Below are positions 1 through 7,410 of a stretch of 64,000 nucleotides of DNA, piece by piece (the stretch's first letter is position 1; each line of letters begins with the position of its first letter). This DNA comes from Microbulbifer sp. YPW16 (GTDB taxonomy: Bacteria > Pseudomonadota > Gammaproteobacteria > Pseudomonadales > Cellvibrionaceae): NCBI RefSeq assembly GCF_021290385.1, contig NZ_CP089928.1:2464501-2528500 (forward strand), given 5' to 3'. Under the pieces are notes generated by a model. The model saw only the letters and a list, made by a program, of their open reading frames with translations. It was not told where the DNA came from and did no database searches. A program made the position numbers and the translations under genes.

Positions 1-2
1 TG

Positions 3-611
3 TTGCGCAATCGCCGGGCGCTGGGCTTCCTGGGCGCCCAGGCCTTCGTCAGTGGCTCCATGTTTATCTACATCACCACCGCGCCGTTTGTGTTCATGGA
101 GTATTTCGGCGTGCCTTCCAGCCGCTTCCCGCTGTTCTTTGGCAGCTGCGTGGTGGGGTTGATCGTGATGGTGCAGGTGAATATCCGCCTGCTGAATTTC
201 TTCGAGCCACGGCGCATCCTGCTGGCGGGGATTGGCCTGCAGATCCTCGGCTGCGGCCTGCTGTTTCTGGGCACACTGACCGGTATCCGCGAGCTGTCCC
301 TGTGGATGGTACCGCTGGTGCTGACCATGTCCTGTATCGGCATCACCGGGCCCAACGCAGCGGCCTGCTACCTGGAGTTCTTCCCCCGTATCAGCGGCAG
401 TGCCAACGCCTTCTATGGCGCCAGCCTGTTTATCAGTGGCGGGGTGCTGGGCGGCATCGTCAACGGGCTCCACACCGGCACCCTGGTGCCGATTGCCGGC
501 ACCATGTTCGGCTGCGCAATCAGTGCAATGCTGCTGGCCCTGTTCGTGGCCCGGGCACGGCAGCCAATCGAGGTCCGGCAACCGCCCCCCAGGCGTTTCG
601 CGGCCGGCTGA
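3..611 (+). CDS. MFS drug-resistance transporter, Bcr/CflA type (3' part)
   Basis: The frame is open to the left edge, so only the last 202 residues or so of an inner-membrane exporter are visible; the true start lies outside the window. The visible part has about six hydrophobic helices, starting with a helix rich in Phe and Gly (LGAQAFVSGSMF) and including the conserved APFVF segment that Bcr/CflA proteins carry around TM7. The C-terminal tail is short and Arg/Pro rich. Family members export drugs such as bicyclomycin, chloramphenicol or sulfonamides with proton antiport; the substrate here cannot be read from the sequence. The next gene is convergent. Confidence 0.8.
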   Translation: MRNRRALGFLGAQAFVSGSMFIYITTAPFVFMEYFGVPSSRFPLFFGSCVVGLIVMVQVNIRLLNFFEPRRILLAGIGLQILGCGLLFLGTLTGIRELSLWMVPLVLTMSCIGITGPNAAACYLEFFPRISGSANAFYGASLFISGGVLGGIVNGLHTGTLVPIAGTMFGCAISAMLLALFVARARQPIEVRQPPPRRFAAG

Positions 612-625
612 CCCGGCAACACGGC

Positions 626-1231
626 TCAGTTGCCCAGCAGGCCCTCTTCACGCAGGGCCCGACGGACACCGGGACGGTTGCGCACCCGCTCCTGGTAGGC
701 CTGCAGGCGCGGCCAGGATTCGGTGTCGATATGCTGGCGCTCGAGCCAGCTGGCGATGGTGAACAGGTAGGCGTCGGCGGCAGTAAAGCTTTCGCCCATC
801 AGGTAGTCCGGCCCCAGCTTGTCCTCGATAAAGTCGAAGCGCTGGTGGATTTTCTCCCGCGCCGACTCTTTTTCCGCATCAGTGCCGTTCCAGAACAGCG
901 GCACAAAGCTCTTGTGCACTTCAGTGGAAATAAAGTTGAGCCATTCCTGCATGTGGTAGCGCTCACGGCTGCCGGCGGGGGGCGCCAGCCCGGCGTCCGG
1001 CGCCTGGTCGGCCAGGTACTGCACCACGGCCGGGACCTCGGTCAGGACCTCACCATCATCGATGCGCAGGGCCGGCACATAGCCCTTGGGGTTGATATCG
1101 CGGAAGTCATCACCGTCCTCAGTCTTCTTCTTGCGCAGGTCCACCCGGCACAGGTCCAGGTCGATACCCGCCTCGCAAGCGACGATATGCGGCGCCAGCG
1201 AACAGGCGCCGGGTGAATAGTAAAGCTTCAT
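626..1231 (-). CDS. gstA: Glutathione S-transferase, GstA-like (beta class)
   Basis: A 201-residue cytosolic GST, the usual length for the beta class. The N-terminal thioredoxin-like domain begins MKLYYSPGACSLAPHI, carrying the Cys10 typical of beta-class enzymes, and it has the NPKGYVPAL loop with the cis-proline that contacts glutathione. The helical C-terminal domain includes WLNFISTEVHKSF and the FTAADAYLF element. It should conjugate glutathione to electrophiles or reduce disulfides. The gene is monocistronic as far as can be seen. A second, unrelated GST and a glutathionyl-hydroquinone reductase also lie in the window, so glutathione-based detoxification is well represented. Confidence 0.9.
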   Translation of the reverse strand: MKLYYSPGACSLAPHIVACEAGIDLDLCRVDLRKKKTEDGDDFRDINPKGYVPALRIDDGEVLTEVPAVVQYLADQAPDAGLAPPAGSRERYHMQEWLNFISTEVHKSFVPLFWNGTDAEKESAREKIHQRFDFIEDKLGPDYLMGESFTAADAYLFTIASWLERQHIDTESWPRLQAYQERVRNRPGVRRALREEGLLGN

Positions 1232-1293
1232 GATCGCTCCTGGTTTCTCCTGATCATGGGCTGGAGTATAGGAAGCGGCGCGGCTGGCGAAGG

Positions 1294-1713
1294 CTACTTG
1301 CCGATGATCTTTACCAGCACCCGCTTGCGCCGGCGGCCGTCGAACTCGCCGTAGAAGATCTGTTCCCAGGGACCGAAGTCCAGCTCACCCCCGGTCACCG
1401 CCACCACCACTTCGCGGCCAAACAACTGGCGCTTGATATGGGAGTCGGCATTGTCCTCACCGGTGTCGTTGTGGCGGTACTGGTCGATGGGGCCGTAGGG
1501 CACCAGCTGATCCAGGAAGCGGGTAAAGTCCCGGTGCAGCCCGGGCTCGTCGTCGTTGATAAACACCGAGGCGCTGATGTGCATGGCATTGACCAGACAC
1601 AGTCCCTCACGGATACCGCTCTCCTGCAGTGACTGCTCTACCTGCGGCGTGATGTTAATGAATTCCGTGCGTTTTTTTGTATCAAACCACAGTTCGCGGC
1701 GGTAACTGTTCAA
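1294..1713 (-). CDS. yjbQ: YjbQ family protein (UPF0047, secondary thiamine-phosphate synthase type)
   Basis: A 139-residue YjbQ family protein. The family pattern is present: [17 protein letters not shown] (family HTTA here reads HISA), [32 protein letters not shown] and the terminal RVLVKIIG. E. coli YjbQ has weak thiamine-phosphate synthase activity; the physiological role is unclear. I chose the TTG at 1713 because GGAGG lies 8 bases upstream. A longer frame begins at 1776, but its extra 21 residues do not resemble the family and would overlap the control region of the divergent gene at 1801. Confidence 0.8.
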   Translation of the reverse strand: MNSYRRELWFDTKKRTEFINITPQVEQSLQESGIREGLCLVNAMHISASVFINDDEPGLHRDFTRFLDQLVPYGPIDQYRHNDTGEDNADSHIKRQLFGREVVVAVTGGELDFGPWEQIFYGEFDGRRRKRVLVKIIGK

Positions 1714-1800
1714 TTTATCTTCCTCCCGTTTGCAATATGCTGGCGTCTGCAGAGTCGCTGTATTTGAACCAATCAACAGTCAAAAGTCATGGAGGATGAC

Positions 1801-2355
1801 ATGTTGCCAAAGACCCTGAACCGCTGGCTCCTTGCCGCCGTTATTTCCTGCGCCACGGGAACCGCTGCCAGCCAGGCTACGGAAGAGAAATCACCACAGG
1901 AGGGCGGGGTGCCCCAGGCCCGGGTGGATGCCCAGCGGGCCCTGCTGGAAGAGCAGCGGCAACTGGAGGAAAAACTGGTCGCCGTGCTGGAGGATCCCTC
2001 GGGCGCTGCACGCGCCTTCGGGCAACTGCTGTCGGCCGGCGACCGACGGCAACTGCAGGCAGGTTGCTCATCCCTGGCCCGAGACCCGGACAACGCCCGC
2101 GCCCGCACACTGTTGCAGGACTTTATCGACCGCTACAGCGAACAGCCGCGCCGGGTGATCGCGCGCTACTGCTTCGGCCCCAGCCTCAACCAGCTGCACC
2201 AGGAAGTCCGCGCCACCCGGCGCGCCCTGCAACAGCGCCCCGCCGCCAGCCAGGTGGGTGAATTCGATTTTCGCTTCCAGCGACTGGAGGGCGAGGCGCA
2301 GGAGGCGCAGCAACGCTTCACGGCGATTCGCAGGATCATGCTCGCCCGGCAATAG
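1801..2355 (+). CDS. Small exported protein of unknown function
   Basis: A 184-residue protein that I cannot assign to a family. It starts with a signal peptide (charged LPKTLNRW, a hydrophobic core, then TAASQA as the likely cleavage region). The mature part is rich in Glu, Gln and Arg and predicted helical: a coiled-coil-like segment around RALLEEQRQLEEKLVAVLE and another near the end around LEGEAQEAQQRF. Two Cys occur in the mature part. An in-frame ATG at 1789 exists, but the GGAGG at 1791-1795 fits the ATG at 1801 better. It probably acts in the periplasm; function unknown. Confidence 0.7.
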   Translation: MLPKTLNRWLLAAVISCATGTAASQATEEKSPQEGGVPQARVDAQRALLEEQRQLEEKLVAVLEDPSGAARAFGQLLSAGDRRQLQAGCSSLARDPDNARARTLLQDFIDRYSEQPRRVIARYCFGPSLNQLHQEVRATRRALQQRPAASQVGEFDFRFQRLEGEAQEAQQRFTAIRRIMLARQ

Positions 2356-2381
2356 GCGCCGGCCCGCCGGGGGTGCGCTGC

Positions 2382-3353
2382 CTAGCCGCGCCCGTGCGGC
2401 GCCGAATAATCCAGTTCCGGCCCCTTGGGCACGATACCCGTGGGGTTGATGGTGTCGTGGCTGGCGTAGTAGTGGGTCTTGATATGGTGAAAGTCCACCG
2501 TCCCCGCCACCCCGGGCCACTGGTAGAGCTCGCGCACGTAACCCCAGAGATTCGGATAATCCGCCAGGCGCTGCTTGTTGCACTTGAAATGCCCGTGGTA
2601 AACCGGGTCAAACCGCACCAGGGTGGTGAACAGGCGCCAGTCCGCCTCGGTGATGCGCTCGCCACACAGGTAGCGGTTATTGGCGAGCCGCTGCTCCAGC
2701 TGGTCGAGGGTACTGAAGAGGGGGTCGTAGGCTTTTTCGTAAGCTTCCTGCGTCGTGGCGAAGCCCGCACGATAGACGCCGTTGTTTACATTTTCGTAGA
2801 CAATATCGTTGGTGGCGTCTATATCACCGCGCAGTTCCGCAGGGTAGAAATCGTCCCGGTTACCGGTGATTTCGTCGAATGCACTGTTGAACATGCGGAT
2901 GATTTCCGCCGACTCATTGCTCACCACACACTCGCGCTGTTTGTCCCACAGCAGGGGCACGGTAACCCGGCCGCTGTAGTCGGCGCGGTTGCGCGTGTAC
3001 AGCTGGTGCAGGTAGTCGGCACCGTAGAGCCTGTCGCCACTGCTGCCCTCGTCTTGCTTGAAGGTCCAGCCGTGCTCATGCATGTAAGGACTCACTACGG
3101 ATACATCGATCAGGTCCTCGAGCCCCTTGAGTTTGCGGAAGATCAGGGTCCGGTGCGCCCAGGGGCAGGCGAGGGATACGTACAGGTGGTAGCGCCCCGG
3201 CTCCGCCTTGAAGCCCCCCTCGCCACTGGGGCCGGCACTGCCATCGACGGTGATCCAGTTGCGTAGCTGGGCCTGCTCGCGCACGAACTCGCCCTCGCTC
3301 TTGTCGGTGTCATACCAGCGGTCCTGCCACTGGCCGTTGACCAGCAATCCCAT
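2382..3353 (-). CDS. yqjG: Glutathionyl-hydroquinone reductase (YqjG/ECM4-like)
   Basis: A 323-residue xi-class GST. The catalytic motif CPWAHR is at residues 63-68, with Cys63 as the nucleophile. The family signatures VVSPYMHEHGWTF, VPLLWDKQ and NNGVYRAGFATTQ follow, and the C-terminal half carries the helical GST domain (ANNRYLCGERITEADWRLF). These enzymes reduce glutathionyl-hydroquinones to hydroquinones, releasing GSSG. The DoxX gene upstream and the LysR and pirin genes further up match the E. coli order yqjF-yqjG and yhaJ-yhaK, which supports a role in quinone or aromatic stress. Confidence 0.93.
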   Translation of the reverse strand: MGLLVNGQWQDRWYDTDKSEGEFVREQAQLRNWITVDGSAGPSGEGGFKAEPGRYHLYVSLACPWAHRTLIFRKLKGLEDLIDVSVVSPYMHEHGWTFKQDEGSSGDRLYGADYLHQLYTRNRADYSGRVTVPLLWDKQRECVVSNESAEIIRMFNSAFDEITGNRDDFYPAELRGDIDATNDIVYENVNNGVYRAGFATTQEAYEKAYDPLFSTLDQLEQRLANNRYLCGERITEADWRLFTTLVRFDPVYHGHFKCNKQRLADYPNLWGYVRELYQWPGVAGTVDFHHIKTHYYASHDTINPTGIVPKGPELDYSAPHGRG

Positions 3354-3409
3354 GGTCGCCTCCTGAAACGGGTCTTTATCGGTTAGCGTATGTTAAGGGC
3401 AAAGCCCTG

Positions 3410-3439
3410 CCGGGCCGGGCACAACAGCGCCCGGCCCGG
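3410..3439. repeat. GC-rich hairpin between the yqjF and yqjG homologues
   Basis: A perfect 11-bp inverted repeat, CCGGGCCGGGC and GCCCGGCCCGG, around an 8-base loop. A second small hairpin (AGGGC/GCCCT) adjoins it at about 3396-3408. No T-run follows on either strand, so it is not a textbook terminator; it may cause attenuation or mRNA stabilisation between the two cotranscribed genes. Confidence 0.6.
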
Positions 3440-3467
3440 TGGGGAAAGAACCCGGCAGCCGCCGGGC

Positions 3468-3869
3468 TCAGCTGCGGGTGCGGCTGAATATATGGTCCAC
3501 GCTGAAGCGCCCGGCACCGGCGCAGGACAGGATGATGAAGCCGCCGGCGATGGTGATGTTCTTCATAAAGGAGATCATCTGTGCCTGGTCGCCCGGGACG
3601 TAGTGAAACAGCAGCGCACTGGCGAAACAGAACAGGGCCAGGCCCAGTGCGGCCCAGCGGGTCAGGAAGCCGAACAGGATGGCCAGGCCGCCGCCGAGCT
3701 CCGCCAGGATTACCAGGGGCAGGAGTGCTCCGGGCACACCGGCGGACTCCATATACGCCTGGGTCCCTTCATAGCCGCCGATCTTGCTCCAGCCGGCGAC
3801 AATAAACATCCACGACATCAGCACCCGGCCCACCAGCTTGGCGCTGTCACAGAGAATCGGGTTGGTCAT
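3468..3869 (-). CDS. yqjF: DoxX family inner-membrane protein (YqjF-like)
   Basis: A 133-residue integral membrane protein of the DoxX family with four predicted helices: around residues 10-26, 46-66, 70-90 and 103-120. Family signatures are RVLMSWMFIVAGWSKIGGY near the start and LAELGGGLAILFGFLTRWAA in the second helix pair. DoxX proteins are linked to thiol and quinone redox balance, without a firm reaction. In E. coli yqjF responds to aromatic breakdown products and its promoter is controlled by the LysR protein YhaJ. Here a LysR gene lies directly upstream and a reductase of glutathionyl-hydroquinones downstream, so the same unit is likely. Confidence 0.85.
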   Translation of the reverse strand: MTNPILCDSAKLVGRVLMSWMFIVAGWSKIGGYEGTQAYMESAGVPGALLPLVILAELGGGLAILFGFLTRWAALGLALFCFASALLFHYVPGDQAQMISFMKNITIAGGFIILSCAGAGRFSVDHIFSRTRS

Positions 3870-3889
3870 CGGTCTTCCTCTCTTTTCCT

Positions 3890-3928
3890 GGCAGTTATTA
3901 CGGGCGTTGCAGGTTGCCCGTTACTGCC
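3890..3928 (-). promoter_or_regulatory. Interrupted inverted repeat upstream of the DoxX gene; possible LysR operator
   Basis: GGCAGT (3890-3895) and ACGGGC (3900-3905) are mirrored by GCCCGT (3916-3921) and ACTGCC (3923-3928), giving 12 paired bases in two blocks. It sits 21-59 bases upstream of the yqjF start. LysR proteins bind interrupted dyads of this kind, and YhaJ is known to control yqjF in E. coli; the assignment here is inference. A 5' UTR stem-loop is the alternative. Confidence 0.4.
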
Positions 3929-3998
3929 TTCAGTCTAGTTCCAAGAATCAAGAAGAAAACCGCAAAAAATCGCGGGAATCGTTCGAAATTTTAAGAAA

Positions 3999-4886
3999 TC
4001 AGTCCAGCGGCGCCAGACCGTTACGCAGAGCCTGGATCAGGAACGCCGCCGCCGGGCCGGTTTTGTCACTGTCGGCGTAGACCAGGTAGACGGTGACCTC
4101 GCGCTCCCAGGGCTCCTCCATGGTGAGCGGCAGCATCCGGTCCGCCAGCAACGATTCACGCAGGCGGGTTTCCGGCAGCCAGGCAAAACCCAGGCCCCGC
4201 TCGATCAGCTCGATCGAGGTCTGCACGTTGCTGACGGTGATGCGCTGGTCGGAACCCAGCCAGCCGGAATCCTGCCGGTTGCGCACGGCGGAGTCGCGCA
4301 ATACCACCTGGCGGGAGGCTTTCAGGTCCTTGCGCGCCACCGGCCGGCCCAGGTGGTGCAGGGGATGGTCCGGGTGGGCCACGGGAATAAACCGCACCCG
4401 TGAAACCGGCTCTCCCACGAAGCCCTGCGGCACCCGGCCCGAGAGAATAAAATCCGCCTCCTGTTGCAGCAGTAGCTCTTCGGCGCCGGACAACACCGTC
4501 TCGCGCAACTCCAGGCGGGTATGGGGAAAGCGACTGGCAGCCTGCTCGATGGCGCTGAACAGGCAGTCGTAATCAAAGATCACATCCACTGCGAGGGTCA
4601 GCACGGCTTCCTCGCCGCTGGCCAGGCTGCCGGCCACTGCCTCCAGCGCCTCGGCCTCGTTAAGGAGCCCGCCGGCGCGCGCCAGCAGGATGCGCCCGGC
4701 ATCGGTGAGCTCGGCCTTGCGCCCGCGCACCTGCAGCAGGTCGACCCCGAGGCTCTCCTGCAGTTTGTGCACAGCGTGGTTGATGGATGACTGGCTCTTG
4801 TGGACGGCCTGGGCCGCCTGGGAAAAACCGCCGTGCTCCACCACGGCCTGGAACATGCGCCACTGTTCGAGGGTTACCTTGGCCAT
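3999..4886 (-). CDS. LysR family regulator (YhaJ position)
   Basis: A 295-residue LysR regulator. The winged helix-turn-helix is at about residues 5-65 (WRMFQAVVEHGGFSQAAQAV, then KSQSSINHAVHKLQ), followed by a linker helix and the two-lobed effector domain. The start at 4886 (MAKVTLEQW) is preferred over an upstream start at 5015, because the domain begins right there and the upstream 43 residues are Pro/Arg-rich noise; AAGGAAG precedes it. It stands between the yqjF homologue and a divergent pirin gene, the position of E. coli yhaJ. The effector is unknown; by analogy, aromatic or quinone compounds. Confidence 0.88.
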   Translation of the reverse strand: MAKVTLEQWRMFQAVVEHGGFSQAAQAVHKSQSSINHAVHKLQESLGVDLLQVRGRKAELTDAGRILLARAGGLLNEAEALEAVAGSLASGEEAVLTLAVDVIFDYDCLFSAIEQAASRFPHTRLELRETVLSGAEELLLQQEADFILSGRVPQGFVGEPVSRVRFIPVAHPDHPLHHLGRPVARKDLKASRQVVLRDSAVRNRQDSGWLGSDQRITVSNVQTSIELIERGLGFAWLPETRLRESLLADRMLPLTMEEPWEREVTVYLVYADSDKTGPAAAFLIQALRNGLAPLD

Positions 4887-5001
4887 CTGCCACTTCTTCC
4901 TTGCCGGGGCGCGGCAGCCGGCGCCGCGCCCACACTTGATGATCGGGCCCGGGGCCTCGCGACCATCGGGTAGCGGCGCTGTTGGACCCGGGTTTCTGAC
5001 G

Positions 5002-5029
5002 AATAATTCGAACACAACGCGCGATTATT
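5002..5029. promoter_or_regulatory. AT-rich dyad in the LysR/pirin divergent gap
   Basis: AATAAT (5002-5007) and ATTATT (5024-5029) form a dyad separated by 16 bases in the 218-base gap between the divergent LysR and pirin genes. LysR regulators usually bind a site in such a gap and repress themselves. The match is short and could be chance. Confidence 0.25.
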
Positions 5030-5104
5030 TGCCATTTTTATCCGAATTCATCGGCTTATACTGCGACGATCATCACTGGCAACCAGATCCCACAGGAGGT
5101 GCCC

Positions 5105-5983
5105 ATGAGCACATTCGAACTTCGCCCCGGAGCCCGGCCACTGGTCCGCGGCGTTGCCAGCCAGGCATCCGCAGATGGCGCGGGCGTGAAAATCCAGCGG
5201 GTGGCGGGCTTCGAGAGCCCCGATTTCAGCCCATTCCTGATGCTGGACGAAATACGCTCGGAGAACCAGGACGACTATATCGCCGGTTTCCCGCCCCACC
5301 CGCATCGTGGGATCGAGACCCTCACCTATATGCTGCACGGCGAGTTCGAGCACCAGGACCACCTGGGCAATCGCGGCGCGGTGTCCTCCGGCGGCGCCCA
5401 GTGGATGCGCGCCGGGCGCGGCATCATCCACTCGGAAATGCCCGCGCAACCGGAGGGTGGCGACACCGGCATGCACGGCTTCCAGCTGTGGATCAACATG
5501 GCCGCCGCCGACAAGATGGGTGCGCCCACCTGGCGCGATATCCAGGCGACGGAAATGCCGGAACTGGCACTGGACGACAGTGGCTCCTCCATCCGCCTGG
5601 TCGCCGGCCGCTGGACCATCAATGGCGAGGCTATGGAGGCGCCGCTGACCGAGGCCGCCGCCGACGCTGCCGTGGCGGATGCCCGCCTGGCGGCGGATGC
5701 GGAGGCCGACCTGCCGCTGCCACAGGACCACAGCGTGCTGGTTTTTGTCTACCGGGGTGCGCTGCTCACCGAGCGGGGCCGGGTCGGTCGCGGCAACTTG
5801 TTGTTGTACGGTGCCGGTGAGTCGCTACAATTGCGCGCCGATGGGCAGGGCGCCGGCCTGCTGTGCCTGCATGGCCGCCCGCTCGAGGAGCCCGTGGTGC
5901 ATTACGGCCCGTTCGTGATGAACAGCCGCGAGGAAATCGAGCAGGCGCTGCGGGACTACAATAACGGCACCCTGGCTGGTTGA
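5105..5983 (+). CDS. Pirin family cupin protein (YhaK-like)
   Basis: A 292-residue bicupin of the pirin family. The metal site is visible in the first cupin: the HPHRG motif, the second His of GEFEHQD and HSEMP further on, matching the three His and one Glu of known pirins. Bacterial pirins such as YhiW and YhaK have quercetinase-type activity or act as redox sensors. I chose the ATG at 5105 because AGGAGG lies 5 bases before it; a GTG two codons upstream overlaps that site. It is divergent from the LysR gene, which probably controls it, as in the E. coli yhaJ-yhaK pair. Confidence 0.9.
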   Translation: MSTFELRPGARPLVRGVASQASADGAGVKIQRVAGFESPDFSPFLMLDEIRSENQDDYIAGFPPHPHRGIETLTYMLHGEFEHQDHLGNRGAVSSGGAQWMRAGRGIIHSEMPAQPEGGDTGMHGFQLWINMAAADKMGAPTWRDIQATEMPELALDDSGSSIRLVAGRWTINGEAMEAPLTEAAADAAVADARLAADAEADLPLPQDHSVLVFVYRGALLTERGRVGRGNLLLYGAGESLQLRADGQGAGLLCLHGRPLEEPVVHYGPFVMNSREEIEQALRDYNNGTLAG

Positions 5984-6081
5984 TTCCCGGCCAGGCAACG
6001 CCCGGCCGCCGCGCGCTCTCGCGTGCGGCAATGCCCTTTTCCCGCAACCAGTACCTGCAGGCAGTGGAGAGCCCCGGCGGC

Positions 6082-7374
6082 ATGGAAGTCTATTACACCT
6101 TTTGTTTCCTGGCCGCGGTGTCGGTATTCCTGGGGTTCCTCAACCAGTATGTGCTGCGCGCGCAGAGCACCATCGCGATCACTGCCGGTGCGCTGGCCCT
6201 GTCGCTGGCGGTGATCGGGCTGGGCAAACTGGGAGTGCTGGACCTGCGGGACTGGGCCGACCAGTTGCTGCCCCTGCTGAACCTGGAAGATCTGCTGCTC
6301 AAGGGCGTGCTGGGGTTCCTGCTGTTCGCCGGCAGCCTGCATATCGACCTGCTGGCGCTGCGCAACCAGCGCGTCGAGATCGCCATGCTGGCAATCGTGG
6401 GCACACTCATCTCCACTTTTGTGGTTGCGGGCCTCCTGTACTGGCTGTTGCCGATGCTGGGTATGCAGGTGGCCTTCGTCTACTGCCTGCTGTTCGGCGC
6501 CCTGATCTCACCCACCGATCCCATCGCGGTACTGGCGATCATCAAGAGCCTGCATGCCCCGGAGCAAGTCTCCATCCAGGTGGAAGGGGAGTCGCTGTTC
6601 AATGACGGCTTTGGCATCGTGCTGTTCACGGTGATCTTTGCCGTGGCATTCGAGGGTGGTGAGCCCACTGTTGCCGCCGTATCAGAACTGTTCGTGATGG
6701 AGGCGTTTGGCGGGATCGCCATGGGGCTCTTCATTGGCGGGCTGTTCCACTGGCTGATCTGCGCCACCAATGACCACAGCCTGGAACTGCTGCTGACCCT
6801 GTGTATCCCCACCGCCGGCTTTGCCTTCGCCAATATCGTCGGCGTCTCCGGTGCCCTGACCATGGTGGTGAGCGGTATCATCATCGGCAACTTCACCCGC
6901 GAGCGCGGGTTTTCCCGGGTGAGCCAGCACGAGCTGGACAACTTCTGGAACATCACCGAGGAATTCCTCAACGGTATTCTGTTCCTGCTGGTGGGGCTGT
7001 TCCTGATCACCATCGACCTGGGCCCGTTCGAATTCATGCTGATGGGGGCGGCGATTGTCATCGTGCTGCTGGCCCGGGTGGCGGCGGTCACTGTACCGTT
7101 CACGGTGCTGAAACGCTTCCGCCGTTACCACCCGTACAGCGAGCGCATTCTGATCTGGGGCGGCCTGCGGGGCGGGCTGGCGCTGGCCCTGGCGATGTCC
7201 ATCCCCGCCGGCCACCTGCTGGTGCAGGGAGAGGACCTGCGCCACCTGTGGGTGGTGATGACCTACGGCGTGGTAGTCTTTTCCATTGTGGTGCAGGGTT
7301 CCACCATTGCGCCGCTGATCCGGCGCAGCCGCGGTATCCGCGAACCCGAGGCGATGGCGGCCGCGGATACCTGA
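6082..7374 (+). CDS. CPA1 family cation:proton antiporter (NhaP type)
   Basis: A roughly 430-residue membrane protein with about 12 helices. CPA1 signatures are ISPTDPIAVL at about residues 142-151 and EGESLFNDG at about 168-176, carrying the conserved Asp residues of the ion site, and later WGGLRGGLALALA. It exchanges Na+ or K+ for H+ across the inner membrane. The frame can be extended upstream to 5980, but the extension is Arg-rich and lacks a ribosome site; ATG 6031 is an alternative start. The next antiporter begins 36 bases after the stop on the same strand, so the two are probably cotranscribed. Confidence 0.85.
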   Translation: MEVYYTFCFLAAVSVFLGFLNQYVLRAQSTIAITAGALALSLAVIGLGKLGVLDLRDWADQLLPLLNLEDLLLKGVLGFLLFAGSLHIDLLALRNQRVEIAMLAIVGTLISTFVVAGLLYWLLPMLGMQVAFVYCLLFGALISPTDPIAVLAIIKSLHAPEQVSIQVEGESLFNDGFGIVLFTVIFAVAFEGGEPTVAAVSELFVMEAFGGIAMGLFIGGLFHWLICATNDHSLELLLTLCIPTAGFAFANIVGVSGALTMVVSGIIIGNFTRERGFSRVSQHELDNFWNITEEFLNGILFLLVGLFLITIDLGPFEFMLMGAAIVIVLLARVAAVTVPFTVLKRFRRYHPYSERILIWGGLRGGLALALAMSIPAGHLLVQGEDLRHLWVVMTYGVVVFSIVVQGSTIAPLIRRSRGIREPEAMAAADT

Positions 7375-7410
7375 CCCGACTCCCGATAACGACAATACAG
7401 AATCATTTCC

